Assembly: GCA_948473115.1 (NCBI GenBank)
Contig: CAOKWI010000006.1
Coordinates: forward strand, 1 to 64,000
Source of the DNA: an uncultured Lachnospiraceae bacterium
GTDB lineage: Bacteria > Bacillota > Clostridia > Lachnospirales > Lachnospiraceae
DNA length: 64,000 bases
Reading direction: 5' to 3'
Shown: positions 50,978-59,948 of the stretch, in pieces
How the letters are laid out: every line of letters starts with the position of its first letter
Numbering within the stretch: the stretch's first letter is position 1
Made by a program: the position numbers and the translations under genes
Notes under the pieces: generated by a model
Told to the model about the DNA's origin: nothing
Seen by the model: the letters and a program-made list of their open reading frames with translations, nothing else
The model's database searches: none

Positions 50978-51802
50978 ATGAACAAAGTTTATGAGAAGCT
51001 GTTGTCCTGTTATAACAATGTGAGGGAAAAGACGGATTTCCAGCCGAAAACTGCCATTGTACTGGGTTCGGGGCTGGGCGATTACGCAGAGCAGATCAAA
51101 GTGGTTACGGAGATCCCCTACAGTGAGATAGAGGGGTTTCCCGTGTCCACGGTTCCCGGACACGCGGGCAGGTTTATCTTTGGATACATTGAAAAGATCC
51201 CGGTGGTGTGCATGAAGGGCAGGGTGCATTTTTATGAGGGCTATCCCATCAGCGATGTGGTGCTTCCCATCCGGCTGATGAAGCTGATGGGGGCTCAGAT
51301 CCTGTTCCTGACCAACGCGGCAGGCGGGGTGAATCCTTCTTTCCATGCGGGGGACCTGATGCTGATCAGGGATCAGATATCTGTCTTTGCGCCGAATCCC
51401 CTGATCGGGGAAAATATGGATGAACTGGGGGTGCGCTTCCCGGATATGAGCACCGTGTATGACAGGGATCTTCAGGATATCATTGTGAAAGCGGCGAAGG
51501 ACAGCCATATCTTTTTACAGGGAGGGGTCTATGCACAGCTGACAGGGCCTTCCTTCGAATCTCCGGCGGAGATCAGGATGCTTCGCGGGATGGGGGTGGA
51601 TGCGGTAGGCATGAGTACTGTGGTGGAAGCAATCGCAGCCAATCACATGGGAATGAGGATCTGCGGCATTTCCTGTATCAGCAATCTGGCAGCAGGCATG
51701 ACAGCCAGCCCCCTGACTCACGAGGAGGTACAGGAAGCGGCGGATCTGGCGGCGCCTGCGTTCAAGAAGCTGGTGACGGAGGCTGTTAAGAGGATGCAGT
51801 AA
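50978..51802 (+). CDS. punA: Purine nucleoside phosphorylase
   Basis: 274 residues from the ATG at 50978, 7 bp after AGGAGG. Trimeric PNP signature: VLGSGLGDYAEQ (phosphate site), VPGHAGRFIFGYI, MKGRVHFYEGY, LTNAAGGVNPSF and ESPAEIRMLRGMGVDAVGMS (purine-site region), plus ISNLAAGM. It splits inosine and guanosine (and deoxy forms) into base and ribose-1-phosphate. First gene of a salvage set with cytidine deaminase, SAH/MTA deaminase and an NCS2 permease. Confidence 0.95.
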   Translation: MNKVYEKLLSCYNNVREKTDFQPKTAIVLGSGLGDYAEQIKVVTEIPYSEIEGFPVSTVPGHAGRFIFGYIEKIPVVCMKGRVHFYEGYPISDVVLPIRLMKLMGAQILFLTNAAGGVNPSFHAGDLMLIRDQISVFAPNPLIGENMDELGVRFPDMSTVYDRDLQDIIVKAAKDSHIFLQGGVYAQLTGPSFESPAEIRMLRGMGVDAVGMSTVVEAIAANHMGMRICGISCISNLAAGMTASPLTHEEVQEAADLAAPAFKKLVTEAVKRMQ

Positions 51803-51905
51803 ACAGTATTTTGAAGAAATCATTTCGTAGGAACCTACGGGAAGCGAATCATGTGATACACGAAAGAATGAGTACCTGTCAGGAAGGAGTGAAATAGAAA
51901 GCAGT

Positions 51906-52325
51906 ATGAGTGAACAGGAGAAGCGGGAACTGATTCAGAAGGCTTTGGAGGCAAGGGGTATGGCATACGCTCCCTACTCCCGCTATCAGGTGGGAGCGGC
52001 GCTGCTCACGGAGGACGGCAGCTGCTACCAGGGCGGCAATATTGAGAATGCTTCCTACGGCGCCACGAACTGTGCGGAGCGGACCGCGGTTTTCAAGGCG
52101 GTCAGCGACGGGAGGCGCAGGATAAAGGCTCTGGCGGTGACAGGGGGACTGGAGGGGACGGAGCCCTCGGACTACGCGTATCCCTGCGGGATCTGCAGAC
52201 AGGTGCTGCAGGAATTTGGGGCGGAGGATATGACGCTGATTGTTGCGAAGAGTGTTACAGATTACAGGGAGTTCAGTCTGAAAGAACTGCTTCCTTTCGG
52301 ATTCGGAGGAGAATCGATCAAATGA
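51906..52325 (+). CDS. cdd: Cytidine deaminase
   Basis: 139 residues. Zinc-site motifs NCAERTAVFKAV (Cys plus catalytic Glu) and PCGICRQVLQEF (two Cys) are intact, and YAPYSRYQVGAALLTEDGS is the N-terminal family signature. It deaminates cytidine and deoxycytidine to uridine forms. The stop overlaps the start of the next gene by 4 bases (ATGA), so the two are translationally coupled. Confidence 0.96.
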   Translation: MSEQEKRELIQKALEARGMAYAPYSRYQVGAALLTEDGSCYQGGNIENASYGATNCAERTAVFKAVSDGRRRIKALAVTGGLEGTEPSDYAYPCGICRQVLQEFGAEDMTLIVAKSVTDYREFSLKELLPFGFGGESIK

Positions 52326-53623
52326 ATATAAGATTATATAATGCCCGGATACTTACCATGGAAAAGAACAAGCCCGTATTCCGGGGAGAGATCTGGGTCA
52401 AAAATGAAAAGATCGCGTATATTGCTTCCCGGGAGGAACTGGCGGGGGAGTGGGCCAGGGATCTGCCCAGGATCGTATGGGATATTGAGATCGACTGTAA
52501 GGACAATCTGCTGATGCCGGGCTTCAAGGATGCCCACACCCATTCCGCAATGACGTTCCTGCGCTCTTATGCGGACGATGTGCCCCTGGACAAGTGGCTG
52601 AATGAAAAGGTATTTCCCCTGGAGGCAAAGCTTTCCGGCGAGGATATCTACCATCTCACCCGGCTTGCGATCCTGGAATATCTGACTGCCGGCATCACAT
52701 CCATTTTCGAGATGTACCTCACCCCTGACACCATTGCGGAGGCCTGCATGGATATGGGGATGCGGTGTGTGCTTACAAGCGGCCTGAATAATTTCAGCTC
52801 CTCCATCGAGCAGCTGGAGGAGGAGTACTTAAAATGGAATAAGCGGCATTCCCTGATCAGCTACCAGCTGGGGTTCCATGCGGAATATACCTGTTCCAAG
52901 GAATTGATCTACAATATCTCAAAGCTGGCCCATGAGTACCGGGCTCCGGTATACACGCATCTCTCCGAAACCGCCAAAGAGGTGGAGGAATGCAAGGCGA
53001 GATATGGCATGACGCCAATCATGTTCCTGGATACCATGGGGGTGTTTGAATTTGGCGGCGGCGGATACCACTGTGTCCATGTGACGGACAGCGATATGGA
53101 GGTGCTCCGCAGGCGCAGGATGTATGTGGTCACCAATCCCGCCTCCAACCTGAAGCTGGCCAGCGGTATCGCTCCCATCGCGGATTTCGAGCGCAGGAAG
53201 ATTCCTGTGGCCATCGGTACGGACGGGCCTGCCAGCAATAACTGCCTGGATATGTTCCGAGAAATGTTCCTGGTGGCCGGTCTGAGCAGGGTGAGGGAAG
53301 GGGACGCGTCCAGCCCGGACGCCATGAGGGTGCTGCGCATGGCGACAGTCCAGGGGGCAAGAGCCATGCGGCTTTCCAAGGCGGATGTGCTGGCAAAGGG
53401 GAAGTATGCCGACATCATCATGATCGACCTGCACCAGCCCAACATGCAGCCCATACATAATATTCCAAAGAACCTGGTGTACAGCGGCAGCAAGTCAAAT
53501 GTGTGCATGACCATGATCAATGGAAAGATCCTCTATTATAACAGAGAATTCAATGTAGGGGACAGCGTGGAGAACATATATGCCAAATGTGATGAGATTG
53601 TGAGGCGTCTGGTCAACGCTTAA
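52322..53623 (+). CDS. mtaD: Amidohydrolase, SAH/MTA deaminase-like
   Basis: 433 residues, amidohydrolase superfamily. Metal ligands: DAHTHSAMTFLR, LGFHAEYTCSKE, YTHLSETAKEVEE and IGTDGPASNNCLDMFREM. The SETAKEVEEC segment is typical of S-adenosylhomocysteine/5-methylthioadenosine deaminases and their 8-oxoguanine or chlorohydrolase relatives. It probably deaminates adenine nucleosides, which fits coupling to cdd and the nearby PNP and purine permease. The exact substrate is not certain. Confidence 0.85.
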   Translation: MNIRLYNARILTMEKNKPVFRGEIWVKNEKIAYIASREELAGEWARDLPRIVWDIEIDCKDNLLMPGFKDAHTHSAMTFLRSYADDVPLDKWLNEKVFPLEAKLSGEDIYHLTRLAILEYLTAGITSIFEMYLTPDTIAEACMDMGMRCVLTSGLNNFSSSIEQLEEEYLKWNKRHSLISYQLGFHAEYTCSKELIYNISKLAHEYRAPVYTHLSETAKEVEECKARYGMTPIMFLDTMGVFEFGGGGYHCVHVTDSDMEVLRRRRMYVVTNPASNLKLASGIAPIADFERRKIPVAIGTDGPASNNCLDMFREMFLVAGLSRVREGDASSPDAMRVLRMATVQGARAMRLSKADVLAKGKYADIIMIDLHQPNMQPIHNIPKNLVYSGSKSNVCMTMINGKILYYNREFNVGDSVENIYAKCDEIVRRLVNA

Positions 53624-53660
53624 GCAATAGACAACAGTAACTATTTACAGTTCTGGAACA

Positions 53661-53680
53661 AATTGCCGTGAACGGCAATT
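53661..53680 (+). promoter_or_regulatory. Hairpin just before the permease SD
   Basis: AATTGCCG-TGAA-CGGCAATT, a perfect 8-bp stem ending 4 bp before AGGAGG (53685-53690). It could influence translation start or mRNA processing. It does not resemble a purine riboswitch. Confidence 0.5.
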
Positions 53681-53695
53681 GAATAGGAGGAAAAC

Positions 53696-55120
53696 ATGTT
53701 AGAGAAAGTTTTTAAACTGAAAGAAAACAACACCAGTGTGAAAACAGAGATCATTGCCGGACTGACCACCTTTATGACGATGGCTTATATTATCGCGCTG
53801 AACCCCAACCTGCTAACCAACTTTGACGGCGGCTCTCCCCTGTGGAACGGTGTGTTCCTTGCCACCTGTCTCGCCTCCACGATCGGTATGCTGTGTATGG
53901 CTTTCGGGGCCAACAAGCCTTTCGCCATGGCGCCCGGCATGGGACTGAACAGCTTCTTTGCCATAGTGGTGGCAAATATTGTGAGCATCACAGGCATGAC
54001 CTACCTGGCATCCTTCCAGGCGGCGCTGTGCATCATCCTGATCGAGGGTCTGGTGTTCGTGATCCTCTCTGTGCTGAATGTGCGTGAGAAAATCGTCGAC
54101 GCCATCCCGCTGGGCGTCCGGCTGGGCATTGCCCCTGCCATCGGCCTGATGCTGATGAACATTGGTCTGGGCTCCAACGCGGGCGTCTATTCTGAGACAG
54201 GAGGCCCGTTCTATGTCATGAGCCACTTTTTCGGCGCACTGACCCCCAGCCTGGCACAGACCAACATGGGCAGCGGATACGGCACCATGGTACTCACTGT
54301 TGTGACCATGTTCGTGGGACTTTTCGTGATCATCGTCCTGGCACAGAAGGGTGTCAAGGCGGCCGTGATCCTGGGCATGCTGGCAGCCAGCGTGATCTAC
54401 TGGGCGGGCGAGGCCATTTTCCTGAAGGTCAATCCTTTTGCCAGCCTGGCTACGGCCTCTTTCCTCCCTCCTTTTAAGGATATGGCGGAAACCACACTGT
54501 TTAAGCTGAATTTCAGCGGTCTCATGGAGATCGGATGGTTTACCGTGATCACCCTGGTGGTGACATTCTGTATCATCGATATGTTTGATACCATCGGAAC
54601 CCTGGTGGGAACCGCAAGCCGTGCGGGTATGCTGGACAAGGAGGGCAAGATGCCCCAGATGAAGGAAGCGCTGCTGGCGGATGCGGTAGGCACTGTGGCA
54701 GGCTCCCTGACAGGCACTTCCACCGTGACAACCTTCGTGGAGTCCGCATCCGGTGTGGAGGCGGGCGGACGTACCGGCCTCACCTCGCTGACCACAGGCA
54801 TTCTGTTCCTGGCCTGCATTTTCCTTGCGCCCGTTGCGGCGATCATCCCTGCGGCGGCTACTTCGTCCGCATTGATCTACGTAGGTGTACTCATGGTGAC
54901 AGGATTAAAGAATGTGAACTTCGGCGATCTCAGCCAGGCGGCGCCGGTGGCCCTGATGCTGATCGCAATGCCCATATCCGGTTCCATCGGACATGCCATC
55001 GGTATCGGCCTGATCGTTTATACCGTGATCAAGCTGTTCACCGGCAAGGCAAAGGAAGTTTCCGTGCTGACTTATGTGCTGTCCGCGATCTTCCTGATCA
55101 AGTTCTTCCTGGTGGCTTGA
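53696..55120 (+). CDS. pbuG: NCS2 family purine permease (AzgA/PbuG-like)
   Basis: 474 residues with 12-14 transmembrane segments. AzgA-type landmarks: TEIIAGLTTFMTMAYIIALN (TM1), PFAMAPGMGLNSFFA (TM3), FCIIDMFDTIGTLVGTASRA (with the conserved Asp) and AGSLTGTSTVTTFVESASGV (TM10 substrate region). A proton-coupled importer of guanine/hypoxanthine or adenine in the membrane. It fits the salvage genes just upstream. A short GC hairpin follows the stop. Confidence 0.92.
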   Translation: MLEKVFKLKENNTSVKTEIIAGLTTFMTMAYIIALNPNLLTNFDGGSPLWNGVFLATCLASTIGMLCMAFGANKPFAMAPGMGLNSFFAIVVANIVSITGMTYLASFQAALCIILIEGLVFVILSVLNVREKIVDAIPLGVRLGIAPAIGLMLMNIGLGSNAGVYSETGGPFYVMSHFFGALTPSLAQTNMGSGYGTMVLTVVTMFVGLFVIIVLAQKGVKAAVILGMLAASVIYWAGEAIFLKVNPFASLATASFLPPFKDMAETTLFKLNFSGLMEIGWFTVITLVVTFCIIDMFDTIGTLVGTASRAGMLDKEGKMPQMKEALLADAVGTVAGSLTGTSTVTTFVESASGVEAGGRTGLTSLTTGILFLACIFLAPVAAIIPAAATSSALIYVGVLMVTGLKNVNFGDLSQAAPVALMLIAMPISGSIGHAIGIGLIVYTVIKLFTGKAKEVSVLTYVLSAIFLIKFFLVA

Positions 55121-55136
55121 CCGCGGATCAGACTGC

Positions 55137-55162
55137 GCCGCCCCTTTCTGCATAGGGGCGGC
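55137..55162 (+). terminator. GC-rich hairpin after the permease gene
   Basis: GCCGCCCCT-TTCTGCAT-AGGGGCGGC, a perfect 9-bp stem but without a T-run. It may be a weak or factor-dependent terminator, or protect the 3' end. Confidence 0.5.
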
Positions 55163-55196
55163 AATACAGAGACAGAATGGGAGATAGAAGTATTTT

Positions 55197-56888
55197 ATGG
55201 GAGATGTAGTACTGATGGTTCTGTTATTCGCAGCCTTTGCGCTTGCGCTTTTCCTTCTGGATGCATACCGCACCAGGAGGGCGGAGAAGAGGTTCATGGA
55301 ATCCCTCTACGGGGACTGCGGCAGGCTGGCGCAGAAGGAGTATGCGCCGGAGCGTTTCGTCAGGATCGGAAGCTATTTCCTGCGTCATCCTTCCCTGGGG
55401 CAGCTGGATGATATCACCTGGAACGACCTGGGGATGGATGATCTTTTTAAAAGAATGAATTACACCTTATCCGCATCCGGGGAGGAGTATCTGTATTATA
55501 CGCTCCGCACCCCGAAGCAGGAAGAGGAAGAACTGCTGCATCTGGAGGATGTGGTGGGTTTCTTTGCGGAACATCCTGACGAGCGGGTAAAGGTACAGAT
55601 GCAGATGCATAAGCTGGGGCATACGGGGAAGTTTTCCCTGTATGACTATCTGGACAACCTGGATTATCTGGGGGAGCGATCCAACCGGAAAAGCCTGATC
55701 CAGGATCTTTTGTTTCTGCCCTTCCTTGCCCTGCTGTGGGTCAATTTCCCGATAGGGATCCTGGGACTCGTGGCGCTGATGGTCTACAATATCACTACCT
55801 ATTTCAAGGAAAAGAATGAGATTGACCCATATATCACCAGCTTTTCTTATATCATGCGGCTTCTGGACGTCTGCGGCGAGCTGGAGAAGGTCAGCGCACC
55901 GCCCTGCGGGAAGGAATGGGAACGGCTCCGCCTGCACAGGAATGCCATGCAGGCCATGCGGCGCAATTCCTTCTGGGTCATGGATCCGGGAAGGGGACAG
56001 GCCAGCGGGAATATTCTGGAAACCGTTCTGGACTATGTCAGGATGGTATTCCATGTGGATCTGATCAAGTTTAACAGGATGTTGAAGCATCTGCGGGATC
56101 ATGTTGAGGACGTGGATGCGCTCATCGGCGTCGTCGGATTCCTGGAAACAGCCATTGCCACAGGGCTTTTCCGCAGCTCCCTTGAGGAAGGCTGGTGTCT
56201 GCCGGTGTTCGGGGAGAACGGACAAGGTCTTTCCATGGAGGCGGGATATCATCCACTGCTTTCCCGGCCTGTGAAAAACGGGATTGACGCGGAGCGCGGC
56301 GTACTGCTGACCGGCTCCAACGCTTCCGGGAAATCCACCTTTTTGAAGACGGTGGCGATCAATGCCGTCTTTGCCCAGACCATACACACCTGTACGGCGG
56401 ACAGCTTTCACAGCGCCCTTTACAGGGTCTATTCCTCCATGGCATTGCGGGACGACCTGGGATCGGGAGAGAGCTATTATATTGTGGAGATCAAGGCTTT
56501 AAAGAGGATCCTGGATGCGGCGAAGGAGGGCGGCAGGGTTCTCTGCTTTGTGGACGAGGTGCTGCGGGGAACCAACACTGTGGAGAGGATTGCCGCTTCC
56601 ACCCAGATATTAAGGAGCCTGCGCGGCTCCAGCATTTTGTGTTTCGCGGCCACCCATGATATTGAACTGACCCGGCTTCTGGAGGGGGAATATGACAATT
56701 ACCATTTCTCGGAGGAGGTAAGGGACGGGGATGTGATGTTCGATTATAAGCTGCAGGAAGGCAGGGCCACCACCAGGAATGCCATCCGGCTCCTGGAACT
56801 GATGGGGTATGACAGGGAAATTATCGAGCAGGCATACCGACAGGCGGAATGCTTTATGGAAACCGGGGAGTGGAATGCTGTCGGGTAA
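55197..56888 (+). CDS. Membrane-anchored MutS-like ATPase
   Basis: 563 residues. An N-terminal hydrophobic helix (LMVLLFAAFALALFLLDAY) and a second membrane pair near 170-205 precede a MutS core/clamp-like helical region. The C-terminal ABC-type ATPase has Walker A TGSNASGKSTFLKT (about 372) and signature-like DDLGSGESYYIVEI. Walker B is VLCFVDEVLRGTN, and the His switch FAATHDIELT. The mismatch-recognition domain of MutS is absent. Members are widespread in Firmicutes with unknown role; DNA repair function should not be assumed. Confidence 0.85.
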   Translation: MGDVVLMVLLFAAFALALFLLDAYRTRRAEKRFMESLYGDCGRLAQKEYAPERFVRIGSYFLRHPSLGQLDDITWNDLGMDDLFKRMNYTLSASGEEYLYYTLRTPKQEEEELLHLEDVVGFFAEHPDERVKVQMQMHKLGHTGKFSLYDYLDNLDYLGERSNRKSLIQDLLFLPFLALLWVNFPIGILGLVALMVYNITTYFKEKNEIDPYITSFSYIMRLLDVCGELEKVSAPPCGKEWERLRLHRNAMQAMRRNSFWVMDPGRGQASGNILETVLDYVRMVFHVDLIKFNRMLKHLRDHVEDVDALIGVVGFLETAIATGLFRSSLEEGWCLPVFGENGQGLSMEAGYHPLLSRPVKNGIDAERGVLLTGSNASGKSTFLKTVAINAVFAQTIHTCTADSFHSALYRVYSSMALRDDLGSGESYYIVEIKALKRILDAAKEGGRVLCFVDEVLRGTNTVERIAASTQILRSLRGSSILCFAATHDIELTRLLEGEYDNYHFSEEVRDGDVMFDYKLQEGRATTRNAIRLLELMGYDREIIEQAYRQAECFMETGEWNAVG

Positions 56889-56942
56889 TTATTCAGTCCC
56901 TATCGTACCAGGCGGCTTTGGGGGTGGGGAGGAAGGGACGGT

Positions 56943-57091
56943 GCAGGGGAGGCAGGGGTACTTTCTGCGACGGCTCGATAGGCGTTCCGATGAGCCTTAT
57001 GCACGTCGATGCTCGCCTGAGGGGCTCCCATCGCCGAAGTCTCCTCTCCACATCTCACTCACGCCGCAGAAAGTACCCCTGTCTCCCCTGC
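56943..57091. mobile_element. 149-bp element with 27-bp inverted repeats
   Basis: GCAGGGGAGGCAGGGGTACT... (56943-56969) is inverted at 57065-57091 with one mismatch. The inside is GC-rich with short hairpins (CTCGATAGGCG/CGCCTGAGG-like) and no ORF. It resembles a miniature inverted-repeat element. No target duplication was obvious. Confidence 0.6.
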
Positions 57092-57107
57092 GCCTGTATC
57101 CTGCAAG

Positions 57108-57270
57108 TTTAAGGAACTGTCAAGAATTAACTTTGCAGATGACGTAGGATAAATCTTTTTATGCAAGGCGGAGGAATGAGGCGTACTGGGGTACGCCGAT
57201 TGACAACAACGCGGCATAAGAAGATTTAGGCAAGTCAGATGTAAAGATTAATTCTTTGACAGTTCCTAAA
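57108..57270. mobile_element. 163-bp structured palindromic element, copy 2
   Basis: Terminal arms TTTAAGGAACTGTCAAGAAT... (57108-57137) and GTAAAGATTAATTCTTTGAC... (57241-57270) pair. Inner arms AAATCTTTTTATGC/GCATAAGAAGATTT and a central hairpin GGCGTAC-TGG-GGTACGCC follow. Conserved unpaired parts shared with 12431-12593 are TGCAAGGCGG, TTGACAACAACGCGGC-like and TTTAGGCAAGTCA. Both copies have the same length by my count. Confidence 0.75.
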
Positions 57271-57296
57271 TATCTATAGAGCAGGCTCACTCTACA

Positions 57297-57503
57297 TTGC
57301 ATATTCGTAATAACTATTTAGAGCCAACTTTAAAAATATTGCAACCATACAAGTGGAAATATTCTGAGTTCCTTTGGGTCTTGATTCATATGATATTTTC
57401 CAAGAAGAATTATAATGGCTTTTGTCCATGCAGGCACGATTACGTGGCTCTGAATTATTATAAATTGCGGAAAATCAGGCGGCGACGTGCTGTCCTGTCC
57501 TAA
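57297..57503 (+). other. AT-rich short frame, likely gene relic
   Basis: Reads PTLKILQPYKWKYSEFLWVL then FCPCRHDYVALNYYKLRKI. The composition is AT-rich and protein-like with a CPC motif. The last 30 codons have an inverted decayed copy at about 75-175. No SD. I could not assign a family; it may be the end of a lost gene. Confidence 0.3.
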
Positions 57504-57745
57504 GCGGACTTTGGGGGGCGCTTTTAGCGGAGGTGAAATCCACTGCCTACGCAGACTATGGCGCGAAGACGCAATTCGCGCCATAGGAACTGTGAAAGTT
57601 ACTTCTTTCACAGTTCCGTAGTCGTAGTTGGCAGTTAGTTCAGATCCGCGTTGCCCCGTCCGCATAGGACAGGACAGCACGTCGCCGCCGTCCCTTTAGC
57701 TAAGACAATACACTCTACACCCGCAGGCCGCCTGGTACGGTAGGG
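57478..57745. repeat. Composite inverted repeat region matching the window start
   Basis: 57478-57510 (GGCGGCGACGTGCTGTCCTG...) is inverted at 57657-57689. Between them lies a perfect palindrome GGAACTGTGAAAG/CTTTCACAGTTCC (57586-57617) and a segment also found at 44495-44540. 57478-57577 is the inverse of 1-100, and 57687-57745 repeats 408-466. Nothing else is seen between 56889 and 57795 apart from the elements listed. Confidence 0.75.
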
Positions 57746-57795
57746 GCTGAGGGGTTGACGGATTATACCTTTGGCGCAGAAATGCAGAACATCAC

Positions 57796-57824
57796 TTGAC
57801 GGAAAATGTCGGGATTGGTATACT
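57796..57824 (+). promoter_or_regulatory. Promoter of the small membrane protein - HAD operon
   Basis: TTGACG (57796-57801), 17-bp spacer, TATACT (57819-57824), about 57 bp before the start at 57881. Confidence 0.7.
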
Positions 57825-57880
57825 GAAAAATAGGAAAACAGGAAAGTTTCCAAAGGAAAATGAAAAGGAGATGCATTAAC

Positions 57881-58042
57881 ATGGTAAGCTTTATTAATTC
57901 TTTTTTGATTTATTTGGTACAATTTCTTGTGATTTGTGTGGGCGGCGCGGTTGCCATTACCATCGGTATCACTCTGGCGAAGAAAAAGAATGCCGGAAAG
58001 GCTTCTGAAACAGAGGCTGCGGAAGGCACAGGCAAGGCTTAA
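57881..58042 (+). CDS. Small single-pass membrane protein
   Basis: 53 residues from the ATG at 57881 with AAAAGGAG upstream; an ATG at 57860 has its SD too close. One long hydrophobic helix (FLIYLVQFLVICVGGAVAIT) is followed by a basic KKK and a polar Ala/Glu/Gly tail. Proteins of this shape are common in Lachnospiraceae, with unknown role. The HAD gene starts 4 bp after its stop, so they are co-expressed. Confidence 0.7.
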   Translation: MVSFINSFLIYLVQFLVICVGGAVAITIGITLAKKKNAGKASETEAAEGTGKA

Positions 58043-58045
58043 GGC

Positions 58046-58744
58046 ATGGACGGTCTATATACCACTGTTTTATGGGATTTGGATGATACGCTTCTGGACT
58101 TTCCCTATTCCCAGAGGTATGGCCTGGGAAAGTGTTTTCAGACCATGGGAATGGAGATCACGGAGGAGCAGATAACCCGTTATTCCCAGATCAACGACAG
58201 CTACTGGAAACGTCTGGAACTTGGGGAGGTTACCAGGGAAGAACTGCGGACAGGCCGCTTTACCGCACTTTTCCGTGAGTATGGGATCAGCGGCGTTGAT
58301 GTGGACGCTTTTCACAGGGAGTATGAGGAAGCCTTGGGAAGCGTGTTCAGGTTTCGGGATGACGGACTGTCCGTCGTCCGGTCATTACAGGGAATATGCA
58401 GGCAGTATGTGATCACCAACGGTGTTTCCGCCGTGGCGCGCAGTAAATTCAGGATATCGGGGTTGGAGACGGTCATGGACGGAATCTTTATTTCCGAGGA
58501 GGTGGGTGCTCCAAAGCCCCAGCGGGAATTTTTCCGGTATTGTCTGGAGCGGATCCGGGAGAAGGATAAGTCAAGAATACTGATTGTGGGAGATTCCCTT
58601 ACCAGCGATATAAAGGGTGGCATACAGATGGGGATTCCCACCTGCTGGTATCATTATGACGACAGGATAAACGGTACACCGTGGAAACCCGATTATGAGA
58701 TTACTGATCTGCATATGGTATGTGAGATCGTGGTTTCGTTATAG
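58046..58744 (+). CDS. HAD phosphatase, YjjG-type pyrimidine 5'-nucleotidase
   Basis: 232 residues. HAD motif I LWDLDDTLLDF, motif II VITNG, motif III Lys in APKPQREFF, motif IV IVGDSLTSDIKGG. The cap and the C-terminal NGTPWKPDYEITDLHM follow YjjG/YfnB-type proteins (noncanonical pyrimidine nucleotidase). These dephosphorylate dUMP, TMP and modified pyrimidine nucleotides, a house-cleaning role. A dUTPase gene lies 4 kb downstream in a separate unit. Confidence 0.85.
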   Translation: MDGLYTTVLWDLDDTLLDFPYSQRYGLGKCFQTMGMEITEEQITRYSQINDSYWKRLELGEVTREELRTGRFTALFREYGISGVDVDAFHREYEEALGSVFRFRDDGLSVVRSLQGICRQYVITNGVSAVARSKFRISGLETVMDGIFISEEVGAPKPQREFFRYCLERIREKDKSRILIVGDSLTSDIKGGIQMGIPTCWYHYDDRINGTPWKPDYEITDLHMVCEIVVSL

Positions 58745-58827
58745 AGCCTGATTACTCAGGAATGAATGCAATGCTGTATCGGGCTTGAAACAGGGCGGTT
58801 GTCCATGGATTCTGGGGGTTTTGAAAT

Positions 58828-59838
58828 ATGGCGAAATCAGCTGGGCAAAAGTTAAAACTCTTGTATATCATAAAATTGCTGTCGGAGACCACGGATGAGA
58901 AGCATCCCGCCAGCACTGCCGATATCATTGCCTATCTGGACGCCAACGGGATCCATTCAGAGCGGAAGAGCATCTATGACGATGTCGAAAAGCTGTGCGA
59001 ATTTGGCTATGATATCATACAGGTACACAGCAGGCTGGGCGGCGGCTATTATATGGCCGGCAGGGAATTTGAACTGGCGGAGCTGAAGCTGCTGGTGGAT
59101 GCGGTGCAGGCTTCCCGGTTTATCACCACCCGGAAATCCAGGAGCCTGATCAAAAAGCTGGAGCAGATGGCGGGAAAGCATGATGCCGGCAAGCTGCAAA
59201 GGCAGGTGTTTGTGGCTGGCAGGATCAAGACGGAAAATGAGAGTATTTACTACAATGTGGACAGTATACACAGGGCCATCCAGGAAAACAGGCAGATCCG
59301 TTTCCAGTATCTGGACTGGAATCTCAGGAAGCAGCTGGTTCCCAGGGTCAATGCGGAACGCACGGTGAGTCCCTGGGCGCTGATCTGGCGGGAGGAAAAT
59401 TACTATCTGGCGGCTTATGACAGCGGGGACGGCGTCATGAAGCATTTCCGTGTGGATAAGATGGGAAAGACGACTGTGCTGGAGCAGAAGCGGGAAGGCA
59501 TGGAGCAGTTCGCCAAGGTGGATCCCGCAGCGTACACGAACCAGACCTTTGGCATGTACAGCGGGGATGAGGAAAGCGTGACACTGCAATTCCCGAACAG
59601 GTTGGCAGGAGTGGTGCTGGACCGGTTTGGCAGAGAGGCCGATATCCGTCCCATGACAGACCGTATTTTCCGCGTCAGGGTGAAGGTGGCGGTCAGCGGA
59701 CAGTTTTTCGGGTGGCTGGCAGGGATCGGCCGGGAGGCGGTGGTGATCAGTCCGGCTTCCGTGAAAGAGCAGTACCGCAAATGGCTGACGGACATTGTGG
59801 AAACGATGAAGATTACAGACGGGTTAAGAAACTGTTAA
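58828..59838 (+). CDS. WYL domain transcriptional regulator
   Basis: 336 residues. The N-terminal winged helix (KLLYIIKLLSETTDEKHPAS, YLDANGIHSERKSIYDDVEK) matches HTH_11 of WYL regulators. The WYL domain spans about 145-230 (IQENRQIRFQYLDWN, WALIWREENYYLAAYDSGDG). A WCX C-terminal domain follows (GWLAGIGREAVVISP). WYL regulators often sense nucleic acids or nucleotides and control defence or DNA-damage genes. No defence cluster is adjacent. The nearest target could be its own promoter or nrdDG. Confidence 0.92.
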   Translation: MAKSAGQKLKLLYIIKLLSETTDEKHPASTADIIAYLDANGIHSERKSIYDDVEKLCEFGYDIIQVHSRLGGGYYMAGREFELAELKLLVDAVQASRFITTRKSRSLIKKLEQMAGKHDAGKLQRQVFVAGRIKTENESIYYNVDSIHRAIQENRQIRFQYLDWNLRKQLVPRVNAERTVSPWALIWREENYYLAAYDSGDGVMKHFRVDKMGKTTVLEQKREGMEQFAKVDPAAYTNQTFGMYSGDEESVTLQFPNRLAGVVLDRFGREADIRPMTDRIFRVRVKVAVSGQFFGWLAGIGREAVVISPASVKEQYRKWLTDIVETMKITDGLRNC

Positions 59839-59893
59839 AAAAGAAAACATAGAAGAAATCATAAAGAAGAAACATAAAGAAAAAATCAATGGG

Positions 59894-59927
59894 AAAGGTA
59901 TCTAAAAATCAGATGCCTTTTTTGTTT
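59894..59927 (+). terminator. Intrinsic terminator after the WYL gene
   Basis: AAAGGTATCT-AAAAATC-AGATGCCTTT, a 10-bp stem with one G-U pair, followed by TTTGTTTATTTTTT. Confidence 0.88.
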
Positions 59928-59948
59928 ATTTTTTAGGAAGATGCCGAA

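Noticed and set aside
53624..53695. Purine riboswitch before the NCS2 permease gene
   Set aside because: Only one 8-bp hairpin is present; the three-way junction with conserved loops of the purine aptamer is absent.
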